NCBI RefSeq assembly: GCF_900156055.1
Contig: NZ_FTMQ01000001.1
Span: forward strand, 310,001-374,000
Direction of reading: 5' to 3'
Origin: Rhizobium sp. RU33A
Lineage (GTDB): Bacteria; Pseudomonadota; Alphaproteobacteria; Rhizobiales; Rhizobiaceae
Length of the DNA stretch: 64,000 bases
Under the pieces are notes generated by a model, which worked only from the letters and a program-made list of their open reading frames with translations, searched no databases and was not told the DNA's origin. Below are positions 44,927-54,551 of this stretch, in pieces (position 1 is the first letter of the stretch; each line of letters begins with the position of its first letter). The translations under genes were made by a program, and so were the position numbers.

Positions 44927-45817
44927 ATGCCGGAATTACCAGAGGTAGAGACAGTCCGTCGCGGCCTGGCGCCGACCATGGAAGGCGCCACATTGCAGCG
45001 CCTGGAGCTGCGCAGGCCGGATCTGCGCTTTCCTCTCCCGCGCGACTTTGCCGCAAGGGTCGAAGGTCGACGTATTCTCGCGCTGTCCCGCCGGGCGAAA
45101 TACCTGCTCGTCGACCTTGAGGACGATCTGACCGTCATCGCACATCTCGGCATGTCCGGCTCGTTCCGTATCGAAGCAGCCGCCGAGGCAAATCTGCCCG
45201 GCGTCTTCCACCACGAGCGCAGAAAGGATGAGAAGCACGACCACGTCGTCTTTCATCTGCAGCGTCCGGAGGGCTCTGTCCGCGTCGTCTATAATGACCC
45301 GCGTCGGTTCGGCTTCATGGAACTGATGGCGCGTTCTGAACTCGATACCTATCCGGCGTTCCGCGATCTCGGCCCCGAGCCGGTCGGCAATATCCTCTCC
45401 CCGGACTATCTGGCGACCCGTTTTGCAGGCCGCAGCCAGCCGCTGAAGAGCGCCCTGCTCGATCAGAAGGTAATTGCCGGCCTCGGCAACATCTATGTCT
45501 GTGAAGCGCTATGGCGATCGCACCTGTCGCCGACCCGCAAGGTCTCCACCCTGGTCACAGCGAAGGGCAAACCGAAGGCGGAACTTGAACTGCTCACCCA
45601 GTCGATCCGCGAGGTCATTGCCGATGCGATCGAGGCAGGTGGTTCGTCGCTGCGCGACCATATCCAGACGGATGGTACCTTGGGGTACTTCCAGCATTCC
45701 TTCCGCGCCTATGATCGGGAGGGCGAGCCCTGCCTCACGGATGGTTGCAGGGGTACCGTCGAAAGGATAGTTCAATCCGGCCGCTCGACATTCTATTGTC
45801 GCACCTGCCAGAAATGA
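44927..45817 (+). CDS. mutM: Formamidopyrimidine-DNA glycosylase
   Basis: A 296-residue bifunctional glycosylase/AP lyase that removes 8-oxoguanine and FapyG. It begins [20 protein letters not shown] (catalytic Pro2, Glu3) and ends with a zinc finger of four cysteines, CLTDGC...FYCRTCQK. The middle shows [18 protein letters not shown], the H2TH region. Full length. It is followed 27 bp later by an enoyl-CoA hydratase gene. Confidence 0.97.
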   Translation: MPELPEVETVRRGLAPTMEGATLQRLELRRPDLRFPLPRDFAARVEGRRILALSRRAKYLLVDLEDDLTVIAHLGMSGSFRIEAAAEANLPGVFHHERRKDEKHDHVVFHLQRPEGSVRVVYNDPRRFGFMELMARSELDTYPAFRDLGPEPVGNILSPDYLATRFAGRSQPLKSALLDQKVIAGLGNIYVCEALWRSHLSPTRKVSTLVTAKGKPKAELELLTQSIREVIADAIEAGGSSLRDHIQTDGTLGYFQHSFRAYDREGEPCLTDGCRGTVERIVQSGRSTFYCRTCQK

Positions 45818-45844
45818 GGCCTTCGGGTCGTGGAGGAGGAAGCC

Positions 45845-46618
45845 ATGTCATTTGAAACCCTGCTGATCGAACGGCGCGACCGTGTTGCGCTGGTAACGCT
45901 GAACCGGCCCCAGGCGCTGAATGCCCTGAACTCGACGGTCATGCGCGAGCTCAGCCAGCTCCTGGGCGAGCTGCAGGCCGACGCGACCGTCGGTGCCGTG
46001 GTGCTCACGGGCTCGGAAAAGGCCTTCGCTGCCGGTGCTGACATCAAGGAAATGCAGTCGCTTGGTTTCGTCGACACCTATACCGGTGACTTCATCGGCG
46101 GATGGGATCACATCGCCGGCTTCCGCAAGCCGTTCATCGCCGCCGTCTCCGGTTTTGCACTCGGCGGCGGCTGTGAGCTCGCCATGATGTGCGACTTCAT
46201 CATCGCCTCGAAGACAGCAAAGTTCGGCCAGCCCGAGATCACCCTGGGCATCATTCCCGGTATGGGCGGCTCGCAGCGCCTGACCCGCGCCGTCGGCAAG
46301 GCCAAGGCCATGGACCTTTGTCTGACCGGCCGCATGATGGATGCTGCGGAAGCGGAAAGCGCCGGCCTCGTCGCCCGCGTTGTCGAGCCCGAGCGGCTGC
46401 TGGACGAGGCGCTGGAAGCGGCAGCCAAGATAGCCTCCTTCTCTCTCCCGTCGGTGATGATGGCCAAGGAGGCCGTGAACCGCGCCTTTGAGCAGACACT
46501 GGGCGAAGGCTTGCGCTTCGAACGCCGGCTGTTTCATTCGCTGTTTGCGACCGAGGACCAGAAGGAGGGCATGGCGGCCTTCGTCGAGAAGCGGAAGCCC
46601 GCCTTCAAGCACAGATAA
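45845..46618 (+). CDS. Enoyl-CoA hydratase/isomerase family protein
   Basis: A 257-residue crotonase-fold enzyme. It shows the oxyanion-hole and CoA motifs [11 protein letters not shown] and [18 protein letters not shown], and both hydratase Glu positions in [24 protein letters not shown], so it should be a true short-chain enoyl-CoA hydratase of fatty acid beta-oxidation. The ATG at 45845 follows GGAGGAGG. It is adjacent to mutM on the same strand and probably co-transcribed; substrate chain length is not readable. Confidence 0.9.
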   Translation: MSFETLLIERRDRVALVTLNRPQALNALNSTVMRELSQLLGELQADATVGAVVLTGSEKAFAAGADIKEMQSLGFVDTYTGDFIGGWDHIAGFRKPFIAAVSGFALGGGCELAMMCDFIIASKTAKFGQPEITLGIIPGMGGSQRLTRAVGKAKAMDLCLTGRMMDAAEAESAGLVARVVEPERLLDEALEAAAKIASFSLPSVMMAKEAVNRAFEQTLGEGLRFERRLFHSLFATEDQKEGMAAFVEKRKPAFKHR

Positions 46619-46653
46619 GCGCAAGGGAAGGCGCGTTATCTGCAGAATCCGCG

Positions 46654-46682
46654 TTGACGCATTCGCGCTTTCCCGCTATATG
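46654..46682 (+). promoter_or_regulatory. Sigma-70 type promoter of rpsT
   Basis: TTGACG (46654-46659), a 17-bp spacer, TATATG (46677-46682): a strong housekeeping promoter. It gives a leader of about 120 nt before rpsT, with a small stem TGGGAAA / TTTCCCA just downstream that could take part in the autoregulation known for S20. Confidence 0.75.
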
Positions 46683-46807
46683 CCCGCCCACGGTTGGGAA
46701 AGCCGATGCGCTTTTCCCATGAAACAGCCCCCCAAGTGCTGGTATGGCAGGTCGCAACGACCCGACGCGGCGATGGTGGGCTTTGGTTTGAATTCGAGAG
46801 AGGCATC

Positions 46808-47074
46808 ATGGCCAACACAACTTCGGCGAAGAAGGCGACCCGCAAGATCGCTGCCCGTACTGCAGTCAACAAGGCTCGTCGTTCGCGGGTCCGTGGTTTC
46901 ATCCGCAAGGTCGAAGAAGCCATCGCTTCCGGCGACGCAGCTGTTGCCAAGGACGCCCTGCAGGCAGCTCAGCCTGAGATTCAGCGCGCTGCCACCAAGG
47001 GTGTGGTTCACGCCAACACCGCATCGCGGAAGATCTCGCGTCTGGCCGCTCGTGTGAAGGCCCTGGCTGTCTAA
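46808..47074 (+). CDS. rpsT: 30S ribosomal protein S20
   Basis: An 88-residue, Lys/Arg/Ala-rich protein starting [20 protein letters not shown], with the S20 helical pattern [20 protein letters not shown] and [29 protein letters not shown]. It binds 16S rRNA at the bottom of the 30S body. The ATG at 46808 lies behind GAGAGAGG; longer frames run into the leader. It lies upstream of dnaA, as in other rhizobia, ending at a clear terminator. Confidence 0.96.
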   Translation: MANTTSAKKATRKIAARTAVNKARRSRVRGFIRKVEEAIASGDAAVAKDALQAAQPEIQRAATKGVVHANTASRKISRLAARVKALAV

Positions 47075-47104
47075 TTTTAGACACCTTTCTGACATTTTTC
47101 GAAG

Positions 47105-47129
47105 AGCCTGGCGTTGCGCCGGGCTTTTT
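47105..47129 (+). terminator. Rho-independent terminator of rpsT
   Basis: A 9-bp stem AGCCTGGCG / CGCCGGGCT (one T-G wobble) with loop TTG, followed by a T run, 31 nt after the rpsT stop. It insulates rpsT from the dnaA control region. Confidence 0.93.
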
Positions 47130-47885
47130 GTCGTTGTTGCTCTCGGTTATCAAAAATTGTTGTTTTAGAGTTTTCTGCTGCACTGCATCTTGTCAGTCCG
47201 ATGACATGAAAAGCGTAATGATTTCATATGGTTCTGGGAGGTGCTTGTGAGCGGGCTGCCTTCACGCTGGGGCAGATTGGCCCCCTCATGAGTCAAGAGA
47301 AATTTTATTTTTTCGCGTTGCCAGCGCCCTATCTTGTGCCTGTTTGGGAATCTCCTTGATTCAAAAGCGATTCTTTTTCGCCCGAATGTGACGCGAAAAT
47401 GAAGTACGAAGAGTCAATGGTCCAAGCGCCCGATAGCCTAAAAATCGGTGTTGATCTTGGCTTTTGATCCTGCCTTAATGTTTCTCAGCAAGAGGCCAGC
47501 CAATGGCCGAAAACGACGGTCCGGACGACAGCAGTGTCATCGTGACAGGTCGCTCTTGCCGGGACGGAGTGTTTCCATTCCGTTTTCTCATAAAGTGATC
47601 GACGTTGCATCGGAAACTTAGCTGTTTCCGCGTGATGGCGGTTTTGCGCCTTGATGGTGGCCAGTGGCCACGACAAGGACAAGGATGCGCGGCATGACGA
47701 GGATGTCGCACATATGGGCACTGCCATTGTCGTGAGGGGGCGATGGCGCGTCGAGCCGGCTTTTGGCTGAAGTCGGCACGATGTGTTCGGGGACCGTCGA
47801 TCCCAAAGGGATCGATTAGAGATGAAGCGGCTGTCGGGCGACAAGGATACGCCCGGCACCTGGAATGAATTTGGAAGGCGGCAAA
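47130..47885 (+). promoter_or_regulatory. dnaA: dnaA control region and long leader
   Basis: A 756-bp gene-free stretch. Its left part (to about 47480) is A/T rich and holds five CcrM sites. Its right part is GC rich with several perfect hairpins, including CGGAAAC-ttagct-GTTTCCG (47611-47630) and CGATCCC-aaa-GGGATCG (47798-47814). A weak promoter-like pair TTGATC-N17-CTTAAT is near 47450-47480. I see no consensus DnaA box (TTATCCACA) on either strand, so this is not a convincing origin of replication. Confidence 0.6.
47290..47415. promoter_or_regulatory. Cluster of five GANTC (CcrM methylation) sites
   Basis: GAGTC at 47290, GAATC at 47348, GATTC at 47358, GATTC at 47369 and GAGTC at 47411. 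The middle three start 10 and 11 bp apart, on one face of the helix. GANTC is the target of the alphaproteobacterial cell-cycle methylase CcrM; its methylation state is known to affect dnaA transcription in Caulobacter. Confidence 0.7.
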
Positions 47886-49436
47886 ATGCATATGAACTCT
47901 ATGACGGCCGGTGCGTTGGCGAACGGGGACAATGCACATTCGGCGCTCGGCGCCGCATGCTCCGAAGGGGCAGGAGACAATGCCGAGATGAAGCATGATG
48001 CTCTGTTTGACCGGTTCAGCAAGCGGCTCAAAGCTCAGGTCGGTGTGGACGTATACCAGAGCTGGTTTGGGCGCCTGAAGCTCCATTCCGCATCGAAAAG
48101 TGTGGTACGCCTGACCGTACCGACGACATTTCTGAAGTCTTGGATCAACAACCGATACCTCGACCTGATCACGTCGATCTTCCAGGCTGAAGATCCGTCG
48201 ATCCTGAAGGTCGAAATCATGGTGCGCAGCGCCAGCCGCAGCACCCGTGGCCCTGTCGTCGAGGAGCGTTCGGTCGGATCGGACGTCAGCCAGCCGGCTT
48301 CGCCGCGCAAGGCCGGACCGCAGACCGTAGGCCAGATCGCCTCGGCCCAGACCCATGCACCGTCGAACACACGCGCCACACAGGCAGGCCCGCTGTTCGG
48401 CTCGCCGCTCGACAGCCGCTACACCTTCGATGGTTTCGTGGAAGGGTCCTCGAACCGCGTGGCGCTCGCAGCTGCCAAGACGATTGCAGAAGCCGGTGCC
48501 GGCGCCGTGCGCTTCAACCCGCTCTTCATCCATTCCTCTGTCGGCCTCGGCAAGACGCATCTGTTGCAGGCCATCGCCAATGCCGCGATCCAGAGCCCGC
48601 GCCAGCCGCGTGTCGTCTATCTCACGGCCGAATACTTCATGTGGCGCTTCGCAACCGCGATCCGCGACAATGATGCCCTGACGCTGAAGGACTCGCTGCG
48701 CAATATCGACCTCCTGATCATCGACGACATGCAGTTCCTGCAGGGTAAGATGATCCAGCACGAGTTCTGCCACCTCTTGAACATGCTGCTCGACAGCGCC
48801 AAGCAGGTCGTCGTCGCCGCCGACCGTGCGCCTTGGGAACTGGAATCGCTCGATCCGCGCGTCCGCTCGCGCCTCCAGGGTGGTGTTGCCATCGAGATGG
48901 AAGCGCCCGATTACGACATGCGCCTCGACATGATGAAGTCGCGCCTCGACGTCGCCCGCAAGGACGATCCGTCGATCGACATCCCCGCCGAAATCCTGGA
49001 GCATGTGGCCCGCAACATCACCAGCAGCGGTCGCGACCTCGAAGGCGCCTTCAACCAACTGCTCTTCCGCCGCTCCTTCGAGCCGAACCTGTCGATCGAG
49101 CGCGTGGACGAACTGCTCGCTCACCTCGTCGGCGCCGGCGATCAGAAGCGCGTGCGCATCGAGGACATCCAGCGCGTCGTGGCCCGCCACTACAACGTCT
49201 CGCGCCAGGAACTGGTGTCGAACCGCCGCACCCGCGTCATCGTCAAGCCGCGCCAGATCGCCATGTATCTGTCGAAGACGCTGACCCCGCGCTCTTTCCC
49301 GGAGATCGGCCGTCGCTTCGGCGGTCGTGACCATACGACAGTGTTGCATGCGGTTCGCAAGATCGAGGATCTGATCTCTAATGATCAGAAGCTGTCGCAG
49401 GAGATCGAGCTTCTGCGCCGTCTGATCAACGAGTAA
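47886..49436 (+). CDS. dnaA: Chromosomal replication initiator protein DnaA
   Basis: DnaA of about 516 residues. Domain I is [30 protein letters not shown], domain II a variable linker, domain III the AAA+ core with Walker [17 protein letters not shown], Walker [14 protein letters not shown] and sensor region [18 protein letters not shown], and domain IV the helix-turn-helix with the DnaA signature [16 protein letters not shown]. It carries the long N-terminal extension seen in rhizobia. The ATG at 47886 follows GGAAGGCGG; 47865 and 47892 are alternatives. Ends at a terminator. Confidence 0.96.
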   Translation: MHMNSMTAGALANGDNAHSALGAACSEGAGDNAEMKHDALFDRFSKRLKAQVGVDVYQSWFGRLKLHSASKSVVRLTVPTTFLKSWINNRYLDLITSIFQAEDPSILKVEIMVRSASRSTRGPVVEERSVGSDVSQPASPRKAGPQTVGQIASAQTHAPSNTRATQAGPLFGSPLDSRYTFDGFVEGSSNRVALAAAKTIAEAGAGAVRFNPLFIHSSVGLGKTHLLQAIANAAIQSPRQPRVVYLTAEYFMWRFATAIRDNDALTLKDSLRNIDLLIIDDMQFLQGKMIQHEFCHLLNMLLDSAKQVVVAADRAPWELESLDPRVRSRLQGGVAIEMEAPDYDMRLDMMKSRLDVARKDDPSIDIPAEILEHVARNITSSGRDLEGAFNQLLFRRSFEPNLSIERVDELLAHLVGAGDQKRVRIEDIQRVVARHYNVSRQELVSNRRTRVIVKPRQIAMYLSKTLTPRSFPEIGRRFGGRDHTTVLHAVRKIEDLISNDQKLSQEIELLRRLINE

Positions 49437-49461
49437 GAAAGTTCCCGACGAACCAAATAGA

Positions 49462-49492
49462 AAAGCCCGTCGATAATGAATCGGCGGGCTTT
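49462..49492 (+). terminator. Terminator after dnaA
   Basis: A 12-bp stem AAAGCCCGTCGA / TCGGCGGGCTTT with one mismatch-type pair and loop TAATGAA, 26 nt after the dnaA stop. The A-rich/T-rich ends make it usable in both directions, also for hemW transcripts from the right. Confidence 0.85.
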
Positions 49493-49553
49493 GTCATTGT
49501 ACCAGGCTACATCAAACTGAATGTCGCCGGCTAAATTGAGGAAGTGAAAATTC

Positions 49554-50735
49554 TCAGCAGGCGAGATCCGCGACGACGGCGTCCAGGATCAGCATGCCCG
49601 GCGGCGTGCAGCGAAGCCGCGAATTGCCGAGCCGCTCGATGAAGCCCTGTTCCAGCAGAAACTGCTCCTTGTCCGGATCCGGGTCGCGGCCGGAAAGTTG
49701 CTGCCAGCGGGCGAGATCGACGCCTTCGCGGAGCCGAAGGCCCATCAGCAGAAGCTCGTCGGCCTGCGCCTCGTGATCGAGCTCTTCGCGTTCGATAATG
49801 CCGTGACCATTCTGCTCGACGGCCGAAAGCCATGTTTCCGGATGCCGCTCGGCGACCGTTGCAATCTTCGTGCGCCCCTTGGTCAGGCGCCCATGCGCGC
49901 CTGGACCGATGCCGGCGTAATCGCCGTAGCGCCAGTAGGTCAGGTTATGACGGCTCTCCGCGCCCGGGCGGGCGTGGTTGGAAACCTCATAGGCCGGCAG
50001 TCCTTCACGCGCGGTGATCTCCTGCGTCGCCTCGTAGAGTGTGGCGGCATGCTCGTCGTCGGGGACAATCAGCTTGCCCGCCTTGTGCAGGCCATAGAAG
50101 GCTGTGCCTTCTTCGATCGTCAGCTGGTAGAGTGAGAGATGATCGACGGCATACGACATCGCCTCCTTCAGCTCGCGCTCCCAGGCTTCCACCGTCTGGT
50201 TGGGCCGGGCGTAAATCAGGTCGAAGGACATGCGCGGGAAGATTTCGCGCGCCAGTCGGATGGCCTTGAGTGCATCGGCGACATCATGCAGTCGCCCGAG
50301 GAACCTGAGATCCGGATCGTTCAGCGCCTGCACCCCGAGCGAAACACGATTGACGCCCGCTGCCCGATAGCCGTGGAAGCGGGTCGCCTCGACGCTGGAC
50401 GGGTTGGCCTCCATGGTGATCTCGATGCCGTCGGGCATATGCCAGTTGGCTGCGATACCGTCGAGGATCGCGCCGACCGTCGACGGATCCATCAGCGATG
50501 GCGTACCGCCGCCCATGAAGACACTGGTGACGGTCTTCGGCCCGGACATGGCCCGCACAGCCTTCAGCTCGGCGAGAAAGGCGGCGACAAAGCGCGGCTG
50601 ATCGACCGGCTGGTGCCGCACATGGCTGTTGAAGTCACAATAGGGACACTTGGCCGCGCAGAAGGGCCAATGCACGTAGACCCCGAAACCGGGCTCGCCA
50701 GTGTCGGGCAGGAGCGTGAAGGACCGTTCGGTCAA
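49554..50735 (-). CDS. hemW: Radical SAM heme chaperone HemW (coproporphyrinogen oxidase-like)
   Basis: A 393-residue radical SAM protein with the cluster motif CAAKCPYCDFNSH, then GGGTPSLMD and the HemW C-terminal domain (LRLREGVDLARW, PPGMLILDAVVADL). HemW binds heme and hands it to respiratory proteins; it is often mis-annotated as HemN. I take the TTG at 50735, 9 nt after GGAGG and 4 bp past the rdgB stop; the ATG at 50810 would overlap rdgB by 71 bp. Confidence 0.9.
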   Translation of the reverse strand: MTERSFTLLPDTGEPGFGVYVHWPFCAAKCPYCDFNSHVRHQPVDQPRFVAAFLAELKAVRAMSGPKTVTSVFMGGGTPSLMDPSTVGAILDGIAANWHMPDGIEITMEANPSSVEATRFHGYRAAGVNRVSLGVQALNDPDLRFLGRLHDVADALKAIRLAREIFPRMSFDLIYARPNQTVEAWERELKEAMSYAVDHLSLYQLTIEEGTAFYGLHKAGKLIVPDDEHAATLYEATQEITAREGLPAYEVSNHARPGAESRHNLTYWRYGDYAGIGPGAHGRLTKGRTKIATVAERHPETWLSAVEQNGHGIIEREELDHEAQADELLLMGLRLREGVDLARWQQLSGRDPDPDKEQFLLEQGFIERLGNSRLRCTPPGMLILDAVVADLAC

Positions 50736-50739
50736 GGCG

Positions 50740-51384
50740 TCATGCCTCCAGGCAGGTTTCGACGAAAAGCTTGAAGGCCCGGGCACGATGCGACAGAGCG
50801 TCAGCATCACCCGGCTTCCAGCCGTGCTTCTCGTCCGCAGTCATCTCGCCGAAGGTGCGCTGATGCCCCTCGGGCTGGAAGACGGGGTCATAGCCGAAAC
50901 CAGCGGTGCCGCGCGGCGGCCAGGCAACCACACCCTCAACCTCGCCCCGGAAGAATTCGGTATGGCCATCAGGCCAGGCGAGGCAGAGCACGCTGACGAA
51001 GCGGCAGGTCCGCTGAGTGGCTTCCGTCGCGCCGCGCTCCTGGAGAGCCTTCTCGACCTTCTCCATTGCCATCTGGAAGTCGCGGCTGCCATCCTCGCGC
51101 TCGGCCCAGTTGGCCGTATAGACGCCCGGAGCGCCGTCGAGCGCATCGATGACGAGGCCGCTGTCGTCGGAGAGCGCAGGCAGCCCGGAAGCCTTGGCAG
51201 AGGCGAGCGCCTTGATCGCGGCATTCCCCTCGAAGGTCGTGCCGGTTTCATCTGGCTCGACGAAATTCAGGTCCTTGGCCGATTTGGCAGAAAAGCCGAA
51301 GGGGCCGATCAGGTCGGCGATTTCGGCAATCTTGCCGGCATTGTGGCTGGCAACGACGATGGTGCGGGTGTCGAGTTTGCGCAT
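50740..51384 (-). CDS. rdgB: dITP/XTP pyrophosphatase
   Basis: A 214-residue Ham1/RdgB enzyme that hydrolyses dITP, ITP and XTP to keep deaminated purines out of nucleic acids. It shows [48 protein letters not shown] and [23 protein letters not shown], the substrate and metal motifs. Full length. It sits between the VOC gene and hemW in a same-strand run of four genes. Confidence 0.95.
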   Translation of the reverse strand: MRKLDTRTIVVASHNAGKIAEIADLIGPFGFSAKSAKDLNFVEPDETGTTFEGNAAIKALASAKASGLPALSDDSGLVIDALDGAPGVYTANWAEREDGSRDFQMAMEKVEKALQERGATEATQRTCRFVSVLCLAWPDGHTEFFRGEVEGVVAWPPRGTAGFGYDPVFQPEGHQRTFGEMTADEKHGWKPGDADALSHRARAFKLFVETCLEA

Positions 51385-51397
51385 GCGATAGGTCCGT

Positions 51398-51802
51398 TCA
51401 AGAAGTCCAAAGGGTGCGGGTTGCGCATTCCAGGCTGTTTCCGGCCGGATCGCGGAAGTAGATCGAGCATGCGCCGTTCGGCCATGTCAGTTCGGACTCG
51501 ACCGGTATACCGGCCTCCTTCAGCCGACTGCGCATGGCATCGAGATCGTCGTGACCGACGATGAAACAGACATGGCCAGGGCCCCTCGTCCCGTGGGTCG
51601 GGACAGGGAGGGGGTCCTCGGCGATGGGTGTCTCCGTTTCTGCCGGATTGAAGATCAGAAGGACGCCGGACCCGCACCGATAGAAGATATGCCGGTTGCC
51701 GCCACGGCGGATCTTTTCAAGACCGAGGACGCCGTCATAAAACGCCTCCGCCTTGTCCAGATCGTCCGCATAGAGTGCGGTTTCGAGTATCCCTTCGATC
51801 AT
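51398..51802 (-). CDS. VOC family (glyoxalase/bleomycin-resistance fold) protein
   Basis: A 134-residue protein with two beta-alpha-beta-beta-beta repeats of the vicinal-oxygen-chelate fold: [24 protein letters not shown] at the start, [25 protein letters not shown] in the middle and [16 protein letters not shown] at the end, where the Glu is a metal-ligand position. Substrate unknown. It lies 13 bp after rph and 13 bp before rdgB, probably in the same transcript. Confidence 0.85.
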   Translation of the reverse strand: MIEGILETALYADDLDKAEAFYDGVLGLEKIRRGGNRHIFYRCGSGVLLIFNPAETETPIAEDPLPVPTHGTRGPGHVCFIVGHDDLDAMRSRLKEAGIPVESELTWPNGACSIYFRDPAGNSLECATRTLWTS

Positions 51803-51815
51803 GCGGCCCTTCTTC

Positions 51816-52532
51816 TCAGGCGATTGTCTGCTTCTGCAGCGCTACCAGTTCGTCGATGCCGTTCCGCGCCAGACCAAGCAGCGTCAGGAACTCGTCCTGG
51901 CTGAACGGCTTGCCTTCTGCCGTGCCCTGGATCTCGACGATGCCGCCAGAGCCGGTCATCACGAAGTTGGCGTCCGTTTCGGCAGCCGAGTCTTCCAGAT
52001 AGTCGAGGTCGATCACAGGCTGGCTTGCGAAGATGCCGCACGAAACGGCCGCAATATGATCCTTGAGGACCTTCTCGACCTTGATCATGCTGCGGGCTTC
52101 CATCCACTTCAGGCAGTCATGAAGGGCAATGAAAGCGCCGGTAATCGCCGCCGTGCGCGTGCCGCCATCCGCCTGGATAACGTCGCAGTCGATCGAGATC
52201 TGGCGTTCGCCGAGAGCCTCCAGATCGACAATCGCCCGAAGCGACCGGCCGATGAGACGCTGGATTTCCTGGGTGCGACCGCTTTGCTTGCCCGAGGCGG
52301 CTTCGCGCTTCATGCGGTCGCCGGTGGCACGCGGCAGCATGCCGTATTCCGCCGTCACCCAGCCTTTGCCGGAATTGCGCAGCCACGGCGGGGTCTTCTC
52401 TTCCAGGCTCGCGGTGCACAGCACATGCGTGTCGCCGAACTTCACCAGGCAGGAGCCTTCTGCATGCTTGGAAAAGTTGCGCTCGAACGAAACCTTGCGC
52501 ATTTGATCGGTTTTTCTGCCGGATGGCCGCAT
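51816..52532 (-). CDS. rph: Ribonuclease PH
   Basis: A 238-residue phosphorolytic 3'-5' exoribonuclease that trims tRNA 3' ends. It begins [28 protein letters not shown] and contains [17 protein letters not shown] and [20 protein letters not shown], the RNase PH core with catalytic Asp. The start at 52532 fits homologues; an extra 18 codons to 52586 look non-conserved. It heads the rph-VOC-rdgB-hemW run and is divergent from hrcA. Confidence 0.96.
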   Translation of the reverse strand: MRPSGRKTDQMRKVSFERNFSKHAEGSCLVKFGDTHVLCTASLEEKTPPWLRNSGKGWVTAEYGMLPRATGDRMKREAASGKQSGRTQEIQRLIGRSLRAIVDLEALGERQISIDCDVIQADGGTRTAAITGAFIALHDCLKWMEARSMIKVEKVLKDHIAAVSCGIFASQPVIDLDYLEDSAAETDANFVMTGSGGIVEIQGTAEGKPFSQDEFLTLLGLARNGIDELVALQKQTIA

Positions 52533-52688
52533 TGCAATCTCCTGGGTTGTTAGTTGCCTTCTAAGGACCGAGCAGCTTATTTGCAAAGAAAAACCATGCC
52601 GCAGCGCAGAGAGCCTTGCGCACGGCGAAATACCCCTTGGTCATCCCGTAAGCAGTGATTATATTTATGGCATGAAACCTTTGAGATC

Positions 52689-53792
52689 ATGTTCGTTCCG
52701 ATAATGGCATCACCGAAGACGACCGTCGCAGACGTGTCCGCCTCTCTGGACGACCGCTCCAGGGAGGTCTTTCGTCGTATCGTCGAGACCTATCTCGACA
52801 GCGGCGATCCGCTCGGTTCGCGCAATCTTTCGCGCCTGTTGCCGATGTCGCTGTCGCCGGCCTCCGTGCGCAACGTCATGAGCGATCTCGAAGAACTCGG
52901 TCTCATCTACGCGCCGCATATCAGCGCCGGACGCCTGCCCACGCAGGCCGGCCTGCGCTTTTTCGTCGACGCCTTCATGCAGATCGGCGATCTTTCCGAA
53001 GGCGAGCGCGACGAAATCGAGCGTCAGATCAGGCCTTCCAGTGCCGATCAGCCGATGGAGGCCATGCTGACCGAGGCCAGCCGCATGCTGTCCGGCCTGT
53101 CGCGCGGCGCCGGCCTCGTCATTTCGGCAAAGAATGATCCCATTCTCAAGCACGTCGAGTTCATTCGGCTCGAACCGACCAAGGCGCTCGCCGTTCTCGT
53201 CGGAGAACATAATCAGGTCGAGAACCGTATCATCGAACTGCCGGCAGGCGTCACGGCCTCGCAGTTGACCGAGGCGGCCAATTTTCTGAACGCCAACCTG
53301 ACCGGTCAGACGCTGCGCGAACTGCGTGGCCAGTTGGAAAACCTGAAGGCCCAGGTAGCGACAGAACTCCACACCCTGTCGCAGGATCTGGTCGAGCGAG
53401 GCCTCGCCGTCTGGTCCGGCGAGGTTGCGGAAAAGCAGCCGGCGCGGCTGATCGTGCGGGGCAGGGCCAATCTCCTGGAGGGGCTGGCCGGGTCGGACGA
53501 CATCGATCGCCTGCGCCTGCTGTTCGATGATCTGGAACGCAAGGAGAGCCTGATCGAAATCCTCGATCTGGCCGAGAGCGGCCCGGGGGTCCGGATCTTC
53601 ATCGGATCGGAAAACAAGCTTTTCTCGCTTTCCGGTTCTTCGTTGATCGTCGCGCCCTATCGTGATGGCGAAGACCGTATCGTCGGCGCCGTCGGCGTGA
53701 TCGGTCCGACCCGTCTCAACTATTCGCGCATCGTGCCGATGGTCGATTACACCGCTCAGCTAATGGCAAGGCTCTCGCGCGGCACGCGATGA
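52689..53792 (+). CDS. hrcA: Heat-inducible transcription repressor HrcA
   Basis: A repressor of 367 residues (362 if the ATG at 52704, MASPKTTV, is used). The N-terminal winged helix contains DDRSREVFRRIVETYLDSGDPLGSRNLSRLLPMSLSPASVRNVMSDLEELGLIYAPHISAGRLPT, and the C-terminal part has the HrcA GAF-like domain ending GVIGPTRLNYSRIVPMVDY. HrcA represses groE/dnaK operons through CIRCE elements; I see no CIRCE near this gene or grpE. Neither candidate start has a strong ribosome binding site. Confidence 0.94.
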   Translation: MFVPIMASPKTTVADVSASLDDRSREVFRRIVETYLDSGDPLGSRNLSRLLPMSLSPASVRNVMSDLEELGLIYAPHISAGRLPTQAGLRFFVDAFMQIGDLSEGERDEIERQIRPSSADQPMEAMLTEASRMLSGLSRGAGLVISAKNDPILKHVEFIRLEPTKALAVLVGEHNQVENRIIELPAGVTASQLTEAANFLNANLTGQTLRELRGQLENLKAQVATELHTLSQDLVERGLAVWSGEVAEKQPARLIVRGRANLLEGLAGSDDIDRLRLLFDDLERKESLIEILDLAESGPGVRIFIGSENKLFSLSGSSLIVAPYRDGEDRIVGAVGVIGPTRLNYSRIVPMVDYTAQLMARLSRGTR

Positions 53793-53811
53793 GCCAATTT
53801 CCCCACAAACC

Positions 53812-53840
53812 CTTGATTTTTTCTCGTCAAACCCTGATAT
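53812..53840 (+). promoter_or_regulatory. Possible heat-shock (RpoH-type) promoter of grpE
   Basis: CTTGAT (53812-53817), 15-bp spacer, CCTGATAT (53833-53840). This resembles the alphaproteobacterial RpoH pattern (CTTGAA with a CCxxATAT-like -10), though the match is imperfect. It is followed by an odd repeat in the leader and then grpE. Confidence 0.35.
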
Positions 53841-53850
53841 CGGGCACGCA

Positions 53851-53872
53851 TTCGAAAGCTTTAAGCTTCGAA
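53851..53872 (+). repeat. TTCGAA repeats with central palindrome in the grpE leader
   Basis: TTCGAA-agctttaagc-TTCGAA: two copies of a palindromic hexamer flanking the palindrome AGCTTTAAGCT. The whole 22 bp is a near-perfect inverted repeat with one bulged base, 25 bp before the grpE ATG and about 10 bp after the putative -10. It could be an operator or an RNA stem in the leader. Confidence 0.5.
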
Positions 53873-53897
53873 AACGAGACATCATCCGGAGAACGTC

Positions 53898-54527
53898 ATG
53901 ACCGAAGAAACCAACAAGAACGGACCTGACGCGGCAGCTACCGAGGCAGAAGCAACCGCGACCACCGAAGAAGGACAGGTTGCGAACGAAAGCGAGGCCG
54001 GGTCCGCGCAGGAGAATGATCCGATCGACGCATTGAAGGCAGAAAACGCCGATTTGCGCGATCGTTTCCTGCGCCTGGCCGCTGAAATGGACAATCTGCG
54101 CCGCCGCACCGATCGCGAAATCAAGGATGCGAAGTCCTATGCGGTAACCGGTTTCGCCCGCGACATGCTGTCGGTTTCCGACAATCTGCGCCGCGCGATC
54201 GAGACGCTGCCGGAAGAGGCTCGCGCCGCCGCAGATGCGACCCTCACAGCTCTGATCGAAGGCGTCGAAATGACCGAGCGCGGCATGCTGGCCACGCTCG
54301 AGCGCCATGGCGTGCGCAGGATCGAGGCGGAAGGCCAGAAGTTCGATCCCAACTTCCATCAGGCGATGTTCGAGGTGCCCAATCCGAACGTTCCCAACAA
54401 CACGGTCGTCCAGGTCGTTCAGGCCGGTTACGCCATCGGCGAGCGTGTGCTGCGCCCGGCCATGGTCGGCGTTGCCAAGGGCGGCCCGAAGTCGGAAGCC
54501 GCAGCCGAGGATGCCGCCAAGGCGTGA
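53898..54527 (+). CDS. grpE: Nucleotide exchange factor GrpE
   Basis: A 209-residue DnaK cochaperone. It has an acidic, Ala/Glu-rich N terminus, a long coiled coil (about 50-110, [28 protein letters not shown]) and the C-terminal beta-domain with [14 protein letters not shown] and [22 protein letters not shown]. It sits 105 bp downstream of hrcA, the usual hrcA-grpE pairing, and ends at a strong terminator. GGAGA precedes the ATG. Confidence 0.95.
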   Translation: MTEETNKNGPDAAATEAEATATTEEGQVANESEAGSAQENDPIDALKAENADLRDRFLRLAAEMDNLRRRTDREIKDAKSYAVTGFARDMLSVSDNLRRAIETLPEEARAAADATLTALIEGVEMTERGMLATLERHGVRRIEAEGQKFDPNFHQAMFEVPNPNVPNNTVVQVVQAGYAIGERVLRPAMVGVAKGGPKSEAAAEDAAKA

Positions 54528-54551
54528 GCAGACGTGATCTCGCGTGAATGG

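Noticed and set aside
47130-47885. Chromosomal origin of replication next to dnaA
   Set aside because: No TTATCCACA-type DnaA boxes on either strand and no repeats or A/T-rich unwinding module in usual order; rhizobial origins are typically near hemE, not dnaA. Strand-wide GC-skew would be needed to decide.
47475-49349. A 624-codon minus-strand frame opposite dnaA
   Set aside because: Shadow of dnaA; it has no recognisable domain and also crosses the dnaA leader.
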